From positions 1 through 24,475 of IMG/VR virus record IMGVR_UViG_3300034106_003785: a DNA stretch of 24,475 nt; one strand, written 5' to 3'. The translations under genes and the position numbers were made by a program. The notes beneath the pieces were generated by a model. It saw only the letters and a program-made list of their open reading frames with translations. It was not told the origin of the DNA and did not search any database. Positions 1-6,454 of this stretch are shown in pieces; the first letter of the stretch is position 1, and every line of letters begins with the position of its first letter. Source of the stretch: a virus.

Positions 1-276
1 TAAAAAGCCGTCTGGATATCGTTCTATTGGAATAACCAATGGGAACCTGTCGTAATATGGCAACGAATCTTTCGTCTTTGGATCATAATAATAAAAGTAC
101 ATACGACCTATGATAGACTGATTTTTAAATCGTTCACGGTCACTCATCAATTGACCTTTGGTGGGTCTGAGTGCTGGAACTTTGGACCTTAGCCACGCAC
201 GTGCTTCACGTGAACGTGGAGCATATCCAGATTTAGCAAGGGATTCCTTAATTCTATCAATGAGTCGTTTCGCCAT
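1..276 (-). CDS. Conserved T4-like phage protein, 3' end cut by window (possibly gp2/DNA end protector-like)
   Basis: This reading frame opens with ATG at 276 on the minus strand and runs without a stop off the left edge, so only about 92 N-terminal residues are present. The start is basic (MAKRLIDRIKES), followed by an Arg-rich stretch with SREARAWLRS, then an aromatic segment with MYFYYYDPKTKDSLPYYDRF and a PLVIPIE motif. I recall this YYDRFPL-type pattern from conserved proteins of marine T4-like phages, some labelled DNA end protector (gp2), but I am not sure of that label. It lies just downstream of the gp4 gene on the same strand with a 7-base gap. In T4 genes 2 and 4 are also neighbours, though in the opposite order, which gives weak support to a head-related role. 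The start is chosen because it is the first Met after the gp4 stop. Coding status is well supported; function is not. Confidence 0.75.
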   Translation of the reverse strand, partial: MAKRLIDRIKESLAKSGYAPRSREARAWLRSKVPALRPTKGQLMSDRERFKNQSIIGRMYFYYYDPKTKDSLPYYDRFPLVIPIERYPDGFL

Positions 277-280
277 CTTA

Positions 281-288
281 TATTTATC
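281..288 (-). promoter_or_regulatory. Late-promoter-like octamer GATAAATA (minus strand)
   Basis: Read on the minus strand, 288 to 281 gives GATAAATA, which fits the NATAAATA late-promoter octamer of T4-like phages. It overlaps the gp4 stop codon and ends only 4 bases before the ATG at 276. With normal T4 late-promoter geometry the transcript would start at or next to that ATG, so either the message is leaderless or the match is chance in an AT-rich gene junction. Confidence 0.3.
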
Positions 289-718
289 TGATACCTAGGT
301 GCTTTTCAGTCAAAATCTGAAACTGCCAACCGTGGTCTTTGCAGAACTCCTCGGCGGCATACCACTTGGCTTTGTTGATTTCGTATGTGATTGCTTCATG
401 AAGATATGTCTTGGTCTTGCGTTTTTGCGTTGGTGGTTGAGTTTGTTTCTCTGGTTTGACTTCTATGACGTAGGTCATAACCGTGCCGTCCGCTTTACGC
501 ATCTTGGCGATGAAGTCTGGAAAGTAACGGTGCTTTTTTCTGTCTACTGGACTATAATAGGGTATGGACAGTTCTTCCGAACCCCACCAAATGACGTTCG
601 GATTCTCATCTAAATAATTCATTACCTTTATCTCCCACGTAGACCTGTAGATGATGTTGTTTGCATCACCCTTGTACTTTTGCGGGTTTTTCGGTTTAAA
701 TCTCCCTTTATTTGACAT
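284..718 (-). CDS. 4: Head completion protein gp4, PD-(D/E)XK nuclease fold
   Basis: At 144 residues this matches the size of the T4 gp4 (gene 50/4) head-completion protein, which acts on the filled head before tail joining. The sequence shows a PD-(D/E)XK nuclease core: Glu29 in a TWE motif, Pro67-Asp68-Phe69 in YFPDF, and Glu86/Lys88 in VIEVKP, in the order and spacing expected of TnsA-like and T7 endonuclease I-like nucleases. The N-terminus is basic (KGRFKPKNPQKYKG) and could contact DNA. The C-terminal half (about 100-144) is helical, with a YEINKAKWYAAEEF stretch typical of this nuclease subgroup. The gene is divergent from the baseplate operon, and its start codon is overlapped by the plus-strand late promoter at 716-723. 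I see no clear minus-strand late promoter of its own. The family call is confident; nuclease activity is inferred from the intact motif. Confidence 0.88.
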   Translation of the reverse strand: MSNKGRFKPKNPQKYKGDANNIIYRSTWEIKVMNYLDENPNVIWWGSEELSIPYYSPVDRKKHRYFPDFIAKMRKADGTVMTYVIEVKPEKQTQPPTQKRKTKTYLHEAITYEINKAKWYAAEEFCKDHGWQFQILTEKHLGIR

Positions 719-723
719 AAATA
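716..723 (+). promoter_or_regulatory. Late promoter CATAAATA for the baseplate operon
   Basis: CATAAATA fits the T4-like late-promoter octamer (TATAAATA in T4, NATAAATA reported for marine relatives). With T4 geometry the start would be near 729, leaving a leader of about 22 bases that holds the AGGAA ribosome site at 741-745 ahead of the ATG at 751. It lies in the 32-base gap between divergent genes, and its first three bases (716-718) are the complement of the gp4 start codon. Confidence 0.7.
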
Positions 724-750
724 CTATCTAGTCAACGAATAGGAACTCCC

Positions 751-2010
751 ATGGCATTTTTCGGTCTATCAGACATCACCATATCAAAAGAAGATAATAG
801 AAGAGGACCTTTAGCACCACTGTTCACTACGGGTAGATTTGGTGGAACGGGTAATACTTTTCGATATCCTATAGACATTGGTAATTATGATAAAGCGCAT
901 TACATGATTATTAATATTCTCAGACAAAAGAATACACAGTATGAGGGCCTTGGAGTTCAACAAAATAATGTCAATCAAATAGGTAATTTTAAACCATCAA
1001 CCCCAGGACAGCAGAGTACATCTTTTGCTTCAAAAATTAATGGTGCTATTGATAATGCCATAAACAATTTTACAAGTGGTAAGACTTTATTTGGCAAAAA
1101 CATTTCTACCAGTTTTGGTGGTCCAACAAAACAAAGAGCGGCAGTAGACGTTGATCAAAATACTTACATTGATAAAGTAAAGGATATTGAGAATCAATCG
1201 TTGATTAAAACGACAGTTGAAACTGATGACACAATTGTTTTGTACATGCCAGACACTTTGCAGTATACCTTTGCACAATCATATTCTGAAGCAGCATTAG
1301 GTGATGAGATGGGTGGTAAAATAGCAGCAGCAGGTAAATCTATTTTAGAGGATTTGCAAAATGGTTTGGATCCAAAAGCTGCTGCTGAAAAAGGACTTAA
1401 AGGACCTGCTGCCACTGCTGCGATTCAAAAAGGATTTGAAGTCGCAGGTTCAAAAGTAATTGGTCAAAATTCTGCAAAAGCAGCGGCATTTCTAACACTC
1501 GGTGGTGTCAATAACCCAATGCTTGAAATGCTTTACTCTTCACCCGCCTTTAGACAATTTACTTTTGAATTTATGTTTTACCCACGTGATGAAAGAGAAG
1601 CATTGGAAGTTCAGAACATTTTGGAACGTTTGAGATTTCATCAAGCACCAGAAATTGATGGTGGCTCTGGTGGTTTACTTTTAATACCTCCTTCGGAGTT
1701 TGAACTTTCTTTTTATTACGGTGGTCGCCCTAATCCAAACTTGCCTGGTATTGGTCGTTGTGTTTTGACAAATATCTCTGTCAATTATGCACCTAATGGC
1801 TGGTCAGCATATGAGATGTTTGGTGAGAATGATCCCCGTTTAGGTCGTACAGGTATGCCAACTGCTATTCAACTGACACTTGAGTTTAAGGAAACAGTCA
1901 TTCTTACTAAAGCAAGTATGATTCGTGGTAATGGTGGGTATAAAGGTTCTCAATCAGTTGGAGATAAAATACAGAATCTTACTTCAACGATGTTTGGGGG
2001 GAAAAAATAA
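751..2010 (+). CDS. 48: Baseplate tail-tube cap protein gp48
   Basis: The protein has 419 residues (T4 gp48 has about 364). gp48 sits on the hub and, with gp54, starts tail-tube polymerisation. Supporting segments are the N-terminal FRYPIDIGNYDKAHYMII block (about residues 37-54) and the C-terminal block from about residue 262, with SSPAFRQFTFEFMFYPRD, a NGWSAYEMFGENDPRLGRTG stretch and LTLEFKE, which form the tube-like beta-barrel shared by gp48 and gp54 homologues. Residues about 60-210 are low-complexity and Ala/Gly-rich. No separate gp54 is visible, so this may serve as the only tube initiator-type protein here. ATG 751 follows AGGAA (741-745) at 5-base spacing and is the first gene after the late promoter. 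The gene ends in a G6A6 run (1996-2007) directly before TAA, 3 bases ahead of the next ATG. gp54 is the main alternative. Confidence 0.85.
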   Translation: MAFFGLSDITISKEDNRRGPLAPLFTTGRFGGTGNTFRYPIDIGNYDKAHYMIINILRQKNTQYEGLGVQQNNVNQIGNFKPSTPGQQSTSFASKINGAIDNAINNFTSGKTLFGKNISTSFGGPTKQRAAVDVDQNTYIDKVKDIENQSLIKTTVETDDTIVLYMPDTLQYTFAQSYSEAALGDEMGGKIAAAGKSILEDLQNGLDPKAAAEKGLKGPAATAAIQKGFEVAGSKVIGQNSAKAAAFLTLGGVNNPMLEMLYSSPAFRQFTFEFMFYPRDEREALEVQNILERLRFHQAPEIDGGSGGLLLIPPSEFELSFYYGGRPNPNLPGIGRCVLTNISVNYAPNGWSAYEMFGENDPRLGRTGMPTAIQLTLEFKETVILTKASMIRGNGGYKGSQSVGDKIQNLTSTMFGGKK

Positions 2011-2013
2011 CTT

Positions 2014-2676
2014 ATGGCAAAATATTTCAATTTTTTTCCAAAGACTTTATATTCTTTATCAAACAAATCAACTTCGGCTGATTCCATAACAAACATCATT
2101 GCACGATTTGGTTTTGAGAGTACATTAAAAGAAAACTCAAATATTTACTACCCATATGATATTCAAGATGGTGATACACCAGAAACAATTGCGAACAAAT
2201 ATTATGGTTCACCTGAAAGACACTGGGTAGTTCTATTATTCAATGACATTATTGACCCACAGTATGATTGGCCGCTTGATCAAAGAACGATTATTAAATA
2301 CATTAACGACAAATATACAGCGAATGGTTCCGCTAATGTTACATCACAAACAGGACTTGCTTGGTCACAGTCCAATACAAAGTCTTACTACAAAGTAGTC
2401 ACAAGAGTTACCAATAACGCTACGAAGAATACAATCAAAGAAAAAATAGAACTTGATGCAAACACATATGCTAATGTTGTTATATCAAACTCTACAAAAA
2501 CACTTCAAAGCGGTACAGTCATAGTAGAAACGGTGAGCAAGGAAACAGAAACTTATTATGATTATGAGGTAAACTTGAATGAATCAAAAAGAAGAATTCG
2601 TTTGCTAAGGTCGGAAATTGTTTCACAGGCTGGTTTGCTTGATGAGTTTAAACGAGTGATTAGTTCTAAAGAATAA
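2014..2676 (+). CDS. 53: Baseplate wedge protein gp53
   Basis: The protein has 220 residues (T4 gp53 has 196). gp53 clamps neighbouring wedges together around the hub. The recognisable core is at about residues 41-90: a YYPYDIQDGDT stretch, a LysM-like PETIANKYYG, then RHWVVLLFND and a YDWPLDQRTI segment, all typical of the Phage_gp53 family. The start MAKYFNFFPKTLY is also typical, since family members begin with a short F/Y-rich strand. The C-terminal half has a Tyr/Thr-rich beta region and ends in a basic helix (about 190-220, NESKRRIRLLRSEIV). ATG 2014 lies 3 bases after the gp48 stop in the same reading frame, so translation is probably coupled. The next gene starts 2 bases after the stop. 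Confidence 0.9.
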   Translation: MAKYFNFFPKTLYSLSNKSTSADSITNIIARFGFESTLKENSNIYYPYDIQDGDTPETIANKYYGSPERHWVVLLFNDIIDPQYDWPLDQRTIIKYINDKYTANGSANVTSQTGLAWSQSNTKSYYKVVTRVTNNATKNTIKEKIELDANTYANVVISNSTKTLQSGTVIVETVSKETETYYDYEVNLNESKRRIRLLRSEIVSQAGLLDEFKRVISSKE

Positions 2677-2678
2677 AA

Positions 2679-4028
2679 ATGTCAACAGTTAATCTCCCAG
2701 AAACGCCGTCAAAGTTCAACCTTAATGAACTTGCTATTGTAACTAAAACCGGAAAGTTGGATATATCTAAACTGTTTCAAGAACTTAACATCTTTGATTC
2801 TCTATTGTCACCGGTGATGACGGGTGCCGTTGTGATTATTGACTCAATTGGTCTTTCTCCCAAATTATTGTTTGATGGTTCAGAAGTTCTTCTGGTAAAC
2901 ATTGGTAAAGATACGGATTCGGATGCCTTTAGATTAAAAAAAGCATTTAGAATATACCGTCAAACAAATCGTGCAGCCTTAAAACAAAATGCGGAAACTT
3001 ACACTTTAGAGTTTGTTTCTGATGAATTTATTTTTTCCGAACAACAGAAAATAAACCAATCTTACAAAACAACTTATAGCGATGTTGTTAAGAAGATACT
3101 AGTCAATTATTTAAAGACTCCTGAACATAAACTAAACGGTGTTTTTCAAGACACAACGGGTATTCGTGATTTAGTTATACCAAATTTAAAACCCCTTGAA
3201 GCATTAGAATGGTGCGCCAAAAGAGCCGTAGATCAAAAAAGATCACCTAACTATGTTTTCTTTGAGAATAATTTGGGATTCAATTTTACATCACTTTCGC
3301 AACTTCTCACATCTGATACGTTATTTAAAATTAAATTTCCAGCCAAAAACTTAGAAGGTGTTCAAGCAAATCAAGAGTTGTTGAGCCCAAGACACTTTGA
3401 AGTTGTGAATCAATCAGACAAAATTAAAACAACAAGAGAGGGTGTGGCTGCCGGTACATTCATTGGTTTTGACCCAATTACTAGAACAATACAAAGTAAG
3501 CGTATTGGTTTTGAAGATCATTATAATGCCATGGATCATGGCAATGACACGGCTAACTTTTCACAGTCAAAAAATCGTGCGGGTGAAAAAGCAACCGAAG
3601 CATATGATTCTAAAAAAGTGTTAAACATTTTTGGTGCAAACATAAAAAACAGTGCTTACGTTAAGAAGTATGACCCAACTTCAATTTCAAAGATTGAAAC
3701 ACCAGAGGATTTTCTATTTGCACGAAAAGCAATCTTTGCTAATTTAATGAACAAACGAATTAAACTTGTCATGCCCGGTAACTTTCAGTTGACTTCGGGT
3801 TTTAATTTAAATGTTCGTGTGCCAGATTTTTCAAAAAAAGAAACTGGTTCTGAGAATGAAGACCGTTCATTGAGTGGTAAGTATTTGATTATTGCTTCAA
3901 GACATGTCATCAAATATGATATGCATGAAACAATTTTAGAACTTGCAACAACTTCAAACGAAACAGATTTTGTGCCACAGAGCGCACCAGAACAAAACAA
4001 AGCGGCAGAAAATTATGGAAGCTACTGA
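2679..4028 (+). CDS. Baseplate hub protein, gp27-like
   Basis: The protein has 449 residues (T4 gp27 has 391). It is called the hub torus subunit, which links the wedges to the gp5 spike, because of position and general character: it lies directly upstream of gp5, overlaps it by 14 bases, and is a beta-rich soluble protein with no signal or membrane segment. Visible landmarks are an LFQELNIFDSLLSPVMTGAV block near the N-terminus (about 32-51), a TYTLEFVSDEF block (about 107-117), NLKPLEALEWCAKRAVD (about 169-185), and a C-terminal beta segment with LSGKYLIIASRH (about 399-410). I recall such blocks from hub proteins annotated in marine T4-like phages. Sequence similarity to T4 gp27 is too weak to assert by eye. 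A T4-unrelated tail hub is the alternative, and a structure prediction would decide. Confidence 0.7.
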   Translation: MSTVNLPETPSKFNLNELAIVTKTGKLDISKLFQELNIFDSLLSPVMTGAVVIIDSIGLSPKLLFDGSEVLLVNIGKDTDSDAFRLKKAFRIYRQTNRAALKQNAETYTLEFVSDEFIFSEQQKINQSYKTTYSDVVKKILVNYLKTPEHKLNGVFQDTTGIRDLVIPNLKPLEALEWCAKRAVDQKRSPNYVFFENNLGFNFTSLSQLLTSDTLFKIKFPAKNLEGVQANQELLSPRHFEVVNQSDKIKTTREGVAAGTFIGFDPITRTIQSKRIGFEDHYNAMDHGNDTANFSQSKNRAGEKATEAYDSKKVLNIFGANIKNSAYVKKYDPTSISKIETPEDFLFARKAIFANLMNKRIKLVMPGNFQLTSGFNLNVRVPDFSKKETGSENEDRSLSGKYLIIASRHVIKYDMHETILELATTSNETDFVPQSAPEQNKAAENYGSY

Positions 4029-5046
4029 GAATAAAGATTTTGCTGGTAAAAACGGTTTCGTTTGGTGGGTTGGTGTCGTGGAAAAAATCAATGACCCACT
4101 CAAACTAGGTCGTTGTAGAGTTCGTTGCGCTGGCTGGCATACGGACAACAAATCTTTATTGCCAACAGATAATCTACCTTGGGCGCAATCATCTTTACCA
4201 GTAAATGCCAGAGACACATATCCACCCCGTGAAGGTGATATGGTATTTGGTTTTTTCTTTGATGGTGAAAATGCACAACAGCCTGTAATGTTGGGTGTCT
4301 TACCGGGCATTCCTCTTGCGGCTGCCAATGCACAAAAAGGATTTAATGATGCTAGAGTTTCTTCCGAACTACAAAGTTCACCAAGAACACCAGCATCAAA
4401 AACTTATAGTACAGATGGAAGCGGTATCAAGATTACAGAAAAATCTGCTGCTGAATCTTATCCAAGAATACTAGACGAACCAACGACATCACGATTGGCA
4501 CGTAATGATGAGAACATGTCAAAGACGTTTGTACAAGAACGTAAAGATAATGTAGTAAAATCTGTGCCAACTGCTACTAGCACTTGGACAGAACCAACAA
4601 CACAGTATGCTGCAAAGTATCCATACAACAATGTGACTGAAACTGAATCGGGTCACATTATGGAGTTTGATGATACTGTTGGTAAAGAACGAATTCAACT
4701 TGCACACCGCAACGGTTCATTTCAAGAATGGTTTCCTAACGGTGATAAAGTAGAAAAGATTACAAAAGACAATTATGAAATTGTGATGGGTAATGACCGT
4801 GTTTATATCATGGGTAAATGTTTTGTGACCGTGCAAGGTGATGCTGAGGTTTATGTGAAACAGAATGCTACGATTAAAGTGGACAAGAATGTTACAGCAA
4901 CTATTGGTGAAAACTTGTCGGCAACAGTAAATAAAAACGCAACTTTAAAGGTAAGTGGTAATTTTCAGGCAGACATTGGCGGTACATGTAAAATAACATC
5001 AGGTGGTAATATGACATTCAAGGCACCCAGAATTGATCTGAACTAA
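4015..5046 (+). CDS. 5: Baseplate central spike gp5, lysozyme domain absent
   Basis: The protein has 343 residues from ATG 4015, against 575 in T4 gp5. An upstream in-frame ATG at 3943 exists but would add a non-conserved Gln/Lys-rich 24-residue tail deep inside the hub gene, so 4015 is preferred. Residues about 14-110 form the OB-fold: FVWWVGVVEKINDPLKLGRC, CAGWH, and PREGDMVFGFFFDG followed by QQPVMLGVLPG. A polar linker (about 115-210) replaces the T4 lysozyme domain; no lysozyme-like sequence is visible. Residues about 213-245 hold the GHIMEFDDT...ERIQLAHRNG segment common to gp5/VgrG proteins. From about 253 to the end there are roughly 8-residue beta-helix repeats (KQNATIKVDKNVTATI and similar), the trimeric needle. 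It should bind the gp27-like hub above and the PAAR tip below. Loss of the lysozyme domain is, as I recall, also seen in cyanophage gp5. Confidence 0.88.
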   Translation: MEATENKDFAGKNGFVWWVGVVEKINDPLKLGRCRVRCAGWHTDNKSLLPTDNLPWAQSSLPVNARDTYPPREGDMVFGFFFDGENAQQPVMLGVLPGIPLAAANAQKGFNDARVSSELQSSPRTPASKTYSTDGSGIKITEKSAAESYPRILDEPTTSRLARNDENMSKTFVQERKDNVVKSVPTATSTWTEPTTQYAAKYPYNNVTETESGHIMEFDDTVGKERIQLAHRNGSFQEWFPNGDKVEKITKDNYEIVMGNDRVYIMGKCFVTVQGDAEVYVKQNATIKVDKNVTATIGENLSATVNKNATLKVSGNFQADIGGTCKITSGGNMTFKAPRIDLN

Positions 5047-5047
5047 C

Positions 5048-5254
5048 ATGGCACACGAATTTGTAATTCTTTTAAATGGTGAATTGAAAACATATACGAG
5101 GTATGAAGATATACCAGAAAAATTTGATAATGTAATTAAGTTTTTGCCTGAAATACCTGATGCACCACATACTCACGAACAACATGAGGAAATGGATGCT
5201 TGGAATGACAGATTAAAGGAATTGCTAAGAAGAGAAACGAATGACAACCAGTAA
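5048..5254 (+). CDS. Small acidic conserved hypothetical protein between spike and tip genes
   Basis: This 68-residue acidic protein begins 1 base after the gp5 stop and overlaps the next gene by 14 bases, so it is embedded in the spike operon. It has a beta-like start (EFVILLNGELKTYTRY), a central proline-rich EIPDAPHTHEQHEE patch that is His/Glu-rich (about residues 35-48) and could bind metal, and an amphipathic C-terminal helix (DAWNDRLKELLRRE). There is no membrane segment. I recall similar PHT..EH-containing small proteins at this position in marine T4-like phages but know no function. A spike assembly or trimerisation helper is a guess from position only. Confidence 0.75.
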   Translation: MAHEFVILLNGELKTYTRYEDIPEKFDNVIKFLPEIPDAPHTHEQHEEMDAWNDRLKELLRRETNDNQ

Positions 5255-5723
5255 TATTAGCATTATGATTTCTCCTGCTGGAGCGTCGAATTCGGATATA
5301 CTTCAAACAACTAGAGGAATAAGAAGTGTAAATGCAGTGATAACTGCTAATGCAAATGTAGGAGAAATTTTACAATCCGTAACGGCAACAATAGACACAT
5401 CGGAACCAGGAGTCAGAATCACTTCAGCGACAAATTCAGTTTCGATTGTGGGAACTTATGTTGATCCGTTTTTGGATTTTTTTACTTATATAGAAAGGGG
5501 TAGTAGCAATTTAATTGAAACACCCAAAATTGCTAGGGGTGCATCAAATTTACCACCCAATAAAGATTTTTATGAATTAGAACAGGATCAAAGATCATTA
5601 TCTACGAGAACTTATACGATTACTGTTTCTACAAGTTTAGCAACAAATAATTTTACAGTTACACATAATATAATAAACGATTTAGATAGCATTACTACCT
5701 TTGTTGGTTCATACTACAATTAG
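5241..5723 (+). CDS. Unassigned baseplate-operon protein, beta-rich
   Basis: This 160-residue protein lies between the spike gene and the PAAR tip gene. It is Ser/Thr/Asn-rich and predicted mainly beta by its alternating hydrophobic pattern: SVTATIDTSEPGVRITSATN (about 46-65), NSVSIVGTYVDPFLDFFTYI (about 65-84), and a terminal STRTYTITVSTSLATNNFTV region. A short internal echo is visible, RGSSNL at 86-91 and RGASNL at 99-104. There is no Cys, no signal and no membrane segment. ATG 5241 is the start that fits the tight operon, overlapping the previous gene by 14 bases, the same overlap as at the hub/gp5 junction. A structural protein of the hub or spike region is likely from its position. I do not recognise the family with confidence. 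Confidence 0.75.
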   Translation: MTTSNISIMISPAGASNSDILQTTRGIRSVNAVITANANVGEILQSVTATIDTSEPGVRITSATNSVSIVGTYVDPFLDFFTYIERGSSNLIETPKIARGASNLPPNKDFYELEQDQRSLSTRTYTITVSTSLATNNFTVTHNIINDLDSITTFVGSYYN

Positions 5724-5727
5724 GAGA
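5722..5727 (+). promoter_or_regulatory. Strong Shine-Dalgarno AGGAGA for the PAAR gene
   Basis: AGGAGA lies 4 bases ahead of ATG 5732 and overlaps the TAG stop of the preceding gene. It is one of the clearest ribosome sites in the window, supports the 5732 start, and suggests the PAAR tip is translated independently of its upstream neighbour. Confidence 0.7.
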
Positions 5728-5731
5728 AACT

Positions 5732-6019
5732 ATGCCTGCTGCAACAAGAATTGGAGATGCTGACGTTGCCCACTGTTCTGGGATGGTAAGAGCAGCCGGC
5801 TCAGGAAACGTTTTTGTGAACGGAAGACCGTGGTCAAGACAGGGTGATGTGAACACTGTGCATTTACTGCCGGGTTCACCATGCCCACCACATGCTGCCG
5901 CCATATCTTCGGGTTCCTCAACCGTAAAAGTAAATGGTAGAGGCGCTGGCCGTGTTGGAGATGCAATATCCGGTTGCACTTCCGTGGCTGCTGGGTCAGG
6001 TAATGTTTTTGCAGGTTGA
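5732..6019 (+). CDS. PAAR-motif spike tip protein (gp5.4-like)
   Basis: The protein has 95 residues, almost exactly the size of T4 gp5.4. PAAR proteins form a sharp metal-stabilised cone on the end of the gp5/VgrG needle and are the first part to touch the membrane. The start (MPAATRIGDADVAHCSG) and repeated VNGRPWSRQGD and VNGRGAGRVGD turns are typical of PAAR domains, and GSGNVFVNG near residue 24 is echoed by GSGNVFAG at the C-terminus. Candidate metal ligands are His14, His44, His54 and Cys82, with Cys15 and Cys51 nearby. There is no extension on either side, so no effector is fused to the tip. A strong AGGAGA site precedes it. Context just after gp5 and before gp25 fits perfectly. Confidence 0.93.
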   Translation: MPAATRIGDADVAHCSGMVRAAGSGNVFVNGRPWSRQGDVNTVHLLPGSPCPPHAAAISSGSSTVKVNGRGAGRVGDAISGCTSVAAGSGNVFAG

Positions 6020-6026
6020 ATAAATA
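6019..6026 (+). promoter_or_regulatory. Late-promoter-like octamer AATAAATA before gp25
   Basis: AATAAATA matches the late-promoter octamer but begins in the PAAR stop codon and ends 4 bases before ATG 6031. With T4 late geometry the transcript would begin at about 6032, essentially at the start codon. No Shine-Dalgarno sequence is visible in this 11-base gap. It may drive a leaderless message, or may be a chance AT-rich junction. Confidence 0.3.
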
Positions 6027-6030
6027 AAAG

Positions 6031-6453
6031 ATGTCAACTACAATCACATCTAACGAACCACAAATTCAAGTCGAAAGGTCTTATAAAGACTTGGATTTAA
6101 ACTTTACAGTACACCCTGTCAAAAAGGATATAAGTCGTCATTTGAACGAAAAGGCGATTATTAATTCTGTAAAGAACTTAGTTTCGACCAACTTTTATGA
6201 AAGACCATTTCAACCAGATTTAGGTTCAGCAATTCGTTCTCTATTGTTTGAACCAGTTGATTCTGTTTTTGGCGCTTCAATAGAAAGACGGTTATTTGAT
6301 GTTATTAATAATTATGAACCGAGAGTTTCAGTAGAATCGATTGTTGCGATTCCTGCTCCAGATGAAAATGGCTACAGAGTTTCAATGACTTTTTATATTG
6401 TTAATTTGCCTAACCCAATTACAATCAATTTCTTTTTAGAACGTATAAGATAA
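6031..6453 (+). CDS. 25: Baseplate wedge protein gp25
   Basis: The protein has 140 residues (T4 gp25 has 132). gp25 lies at the core of the wedge, contacts gp6 and provides the platform on which the contractile sheath docks; it is conserved from T4 to type VI secretion (TssE). Diagnostic parts are NFTVHPVKKDISRHLNEKAI at about residues 24-43, then SVKNLVSTNFYERPFQPDLG at about 46-65, and the conserved EPR motif at 96-98 (NNYEPRV). The end (NPITINFFLERIR) is the usual terminal beta strand. It is followed by gp6 after a single base, the normal pairing of gp25 with its partner. Its start has no good ribosome site, so translation may depend on coupling or a leaderless transcript. Confidence 0.95.
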   Translation: MSTTITSNEPQIQVERSYKDLDLNFTVHPVKKDISRHLNEKAIINSVKNLVSTNFYERPFQPDLGSAIRSLLFEPVDSVFGASIERRLFDVINNYEPRVSVESIVAIPAPDENGYRVSMTFYIVNLPNPITINFFLERIR

Positions 6454-6454
6454 A

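Noticed and set aside
299-613. 104-residue plus-strand reading frame opposite gp4
   Set aside because: It lies wholly inside the well-supported gp4 gene on the other strand, has no ribosome site, and its hydrophobic composition is what antisense of a charged protein gives.
1996-2007. G6A6 run at the end of gp48 as a programmed frameshift site
   Set aside because: The codons TTT GGG GGG AAA AAA TAA do not make a good slippery heptamer. The -1 frame runs on only about 24 codons and does not join gp53, and gp53 is already in the gp48 frame.
3943-4014. Upstream in-frame start for gp5
   Set aside because: It would add a 24-residue non-conserved Gln/Lys/His tail and overlap the hub gene by 86 bases. 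ATG 4015 gives a normal OB-fold start.
5695-6047. Minus-strand frames opposite the PAAR gene
   Set aside because: The PAAR frame has a strong ribosome site, clear family motifs and fits the operon. The opposite frames are shadows.
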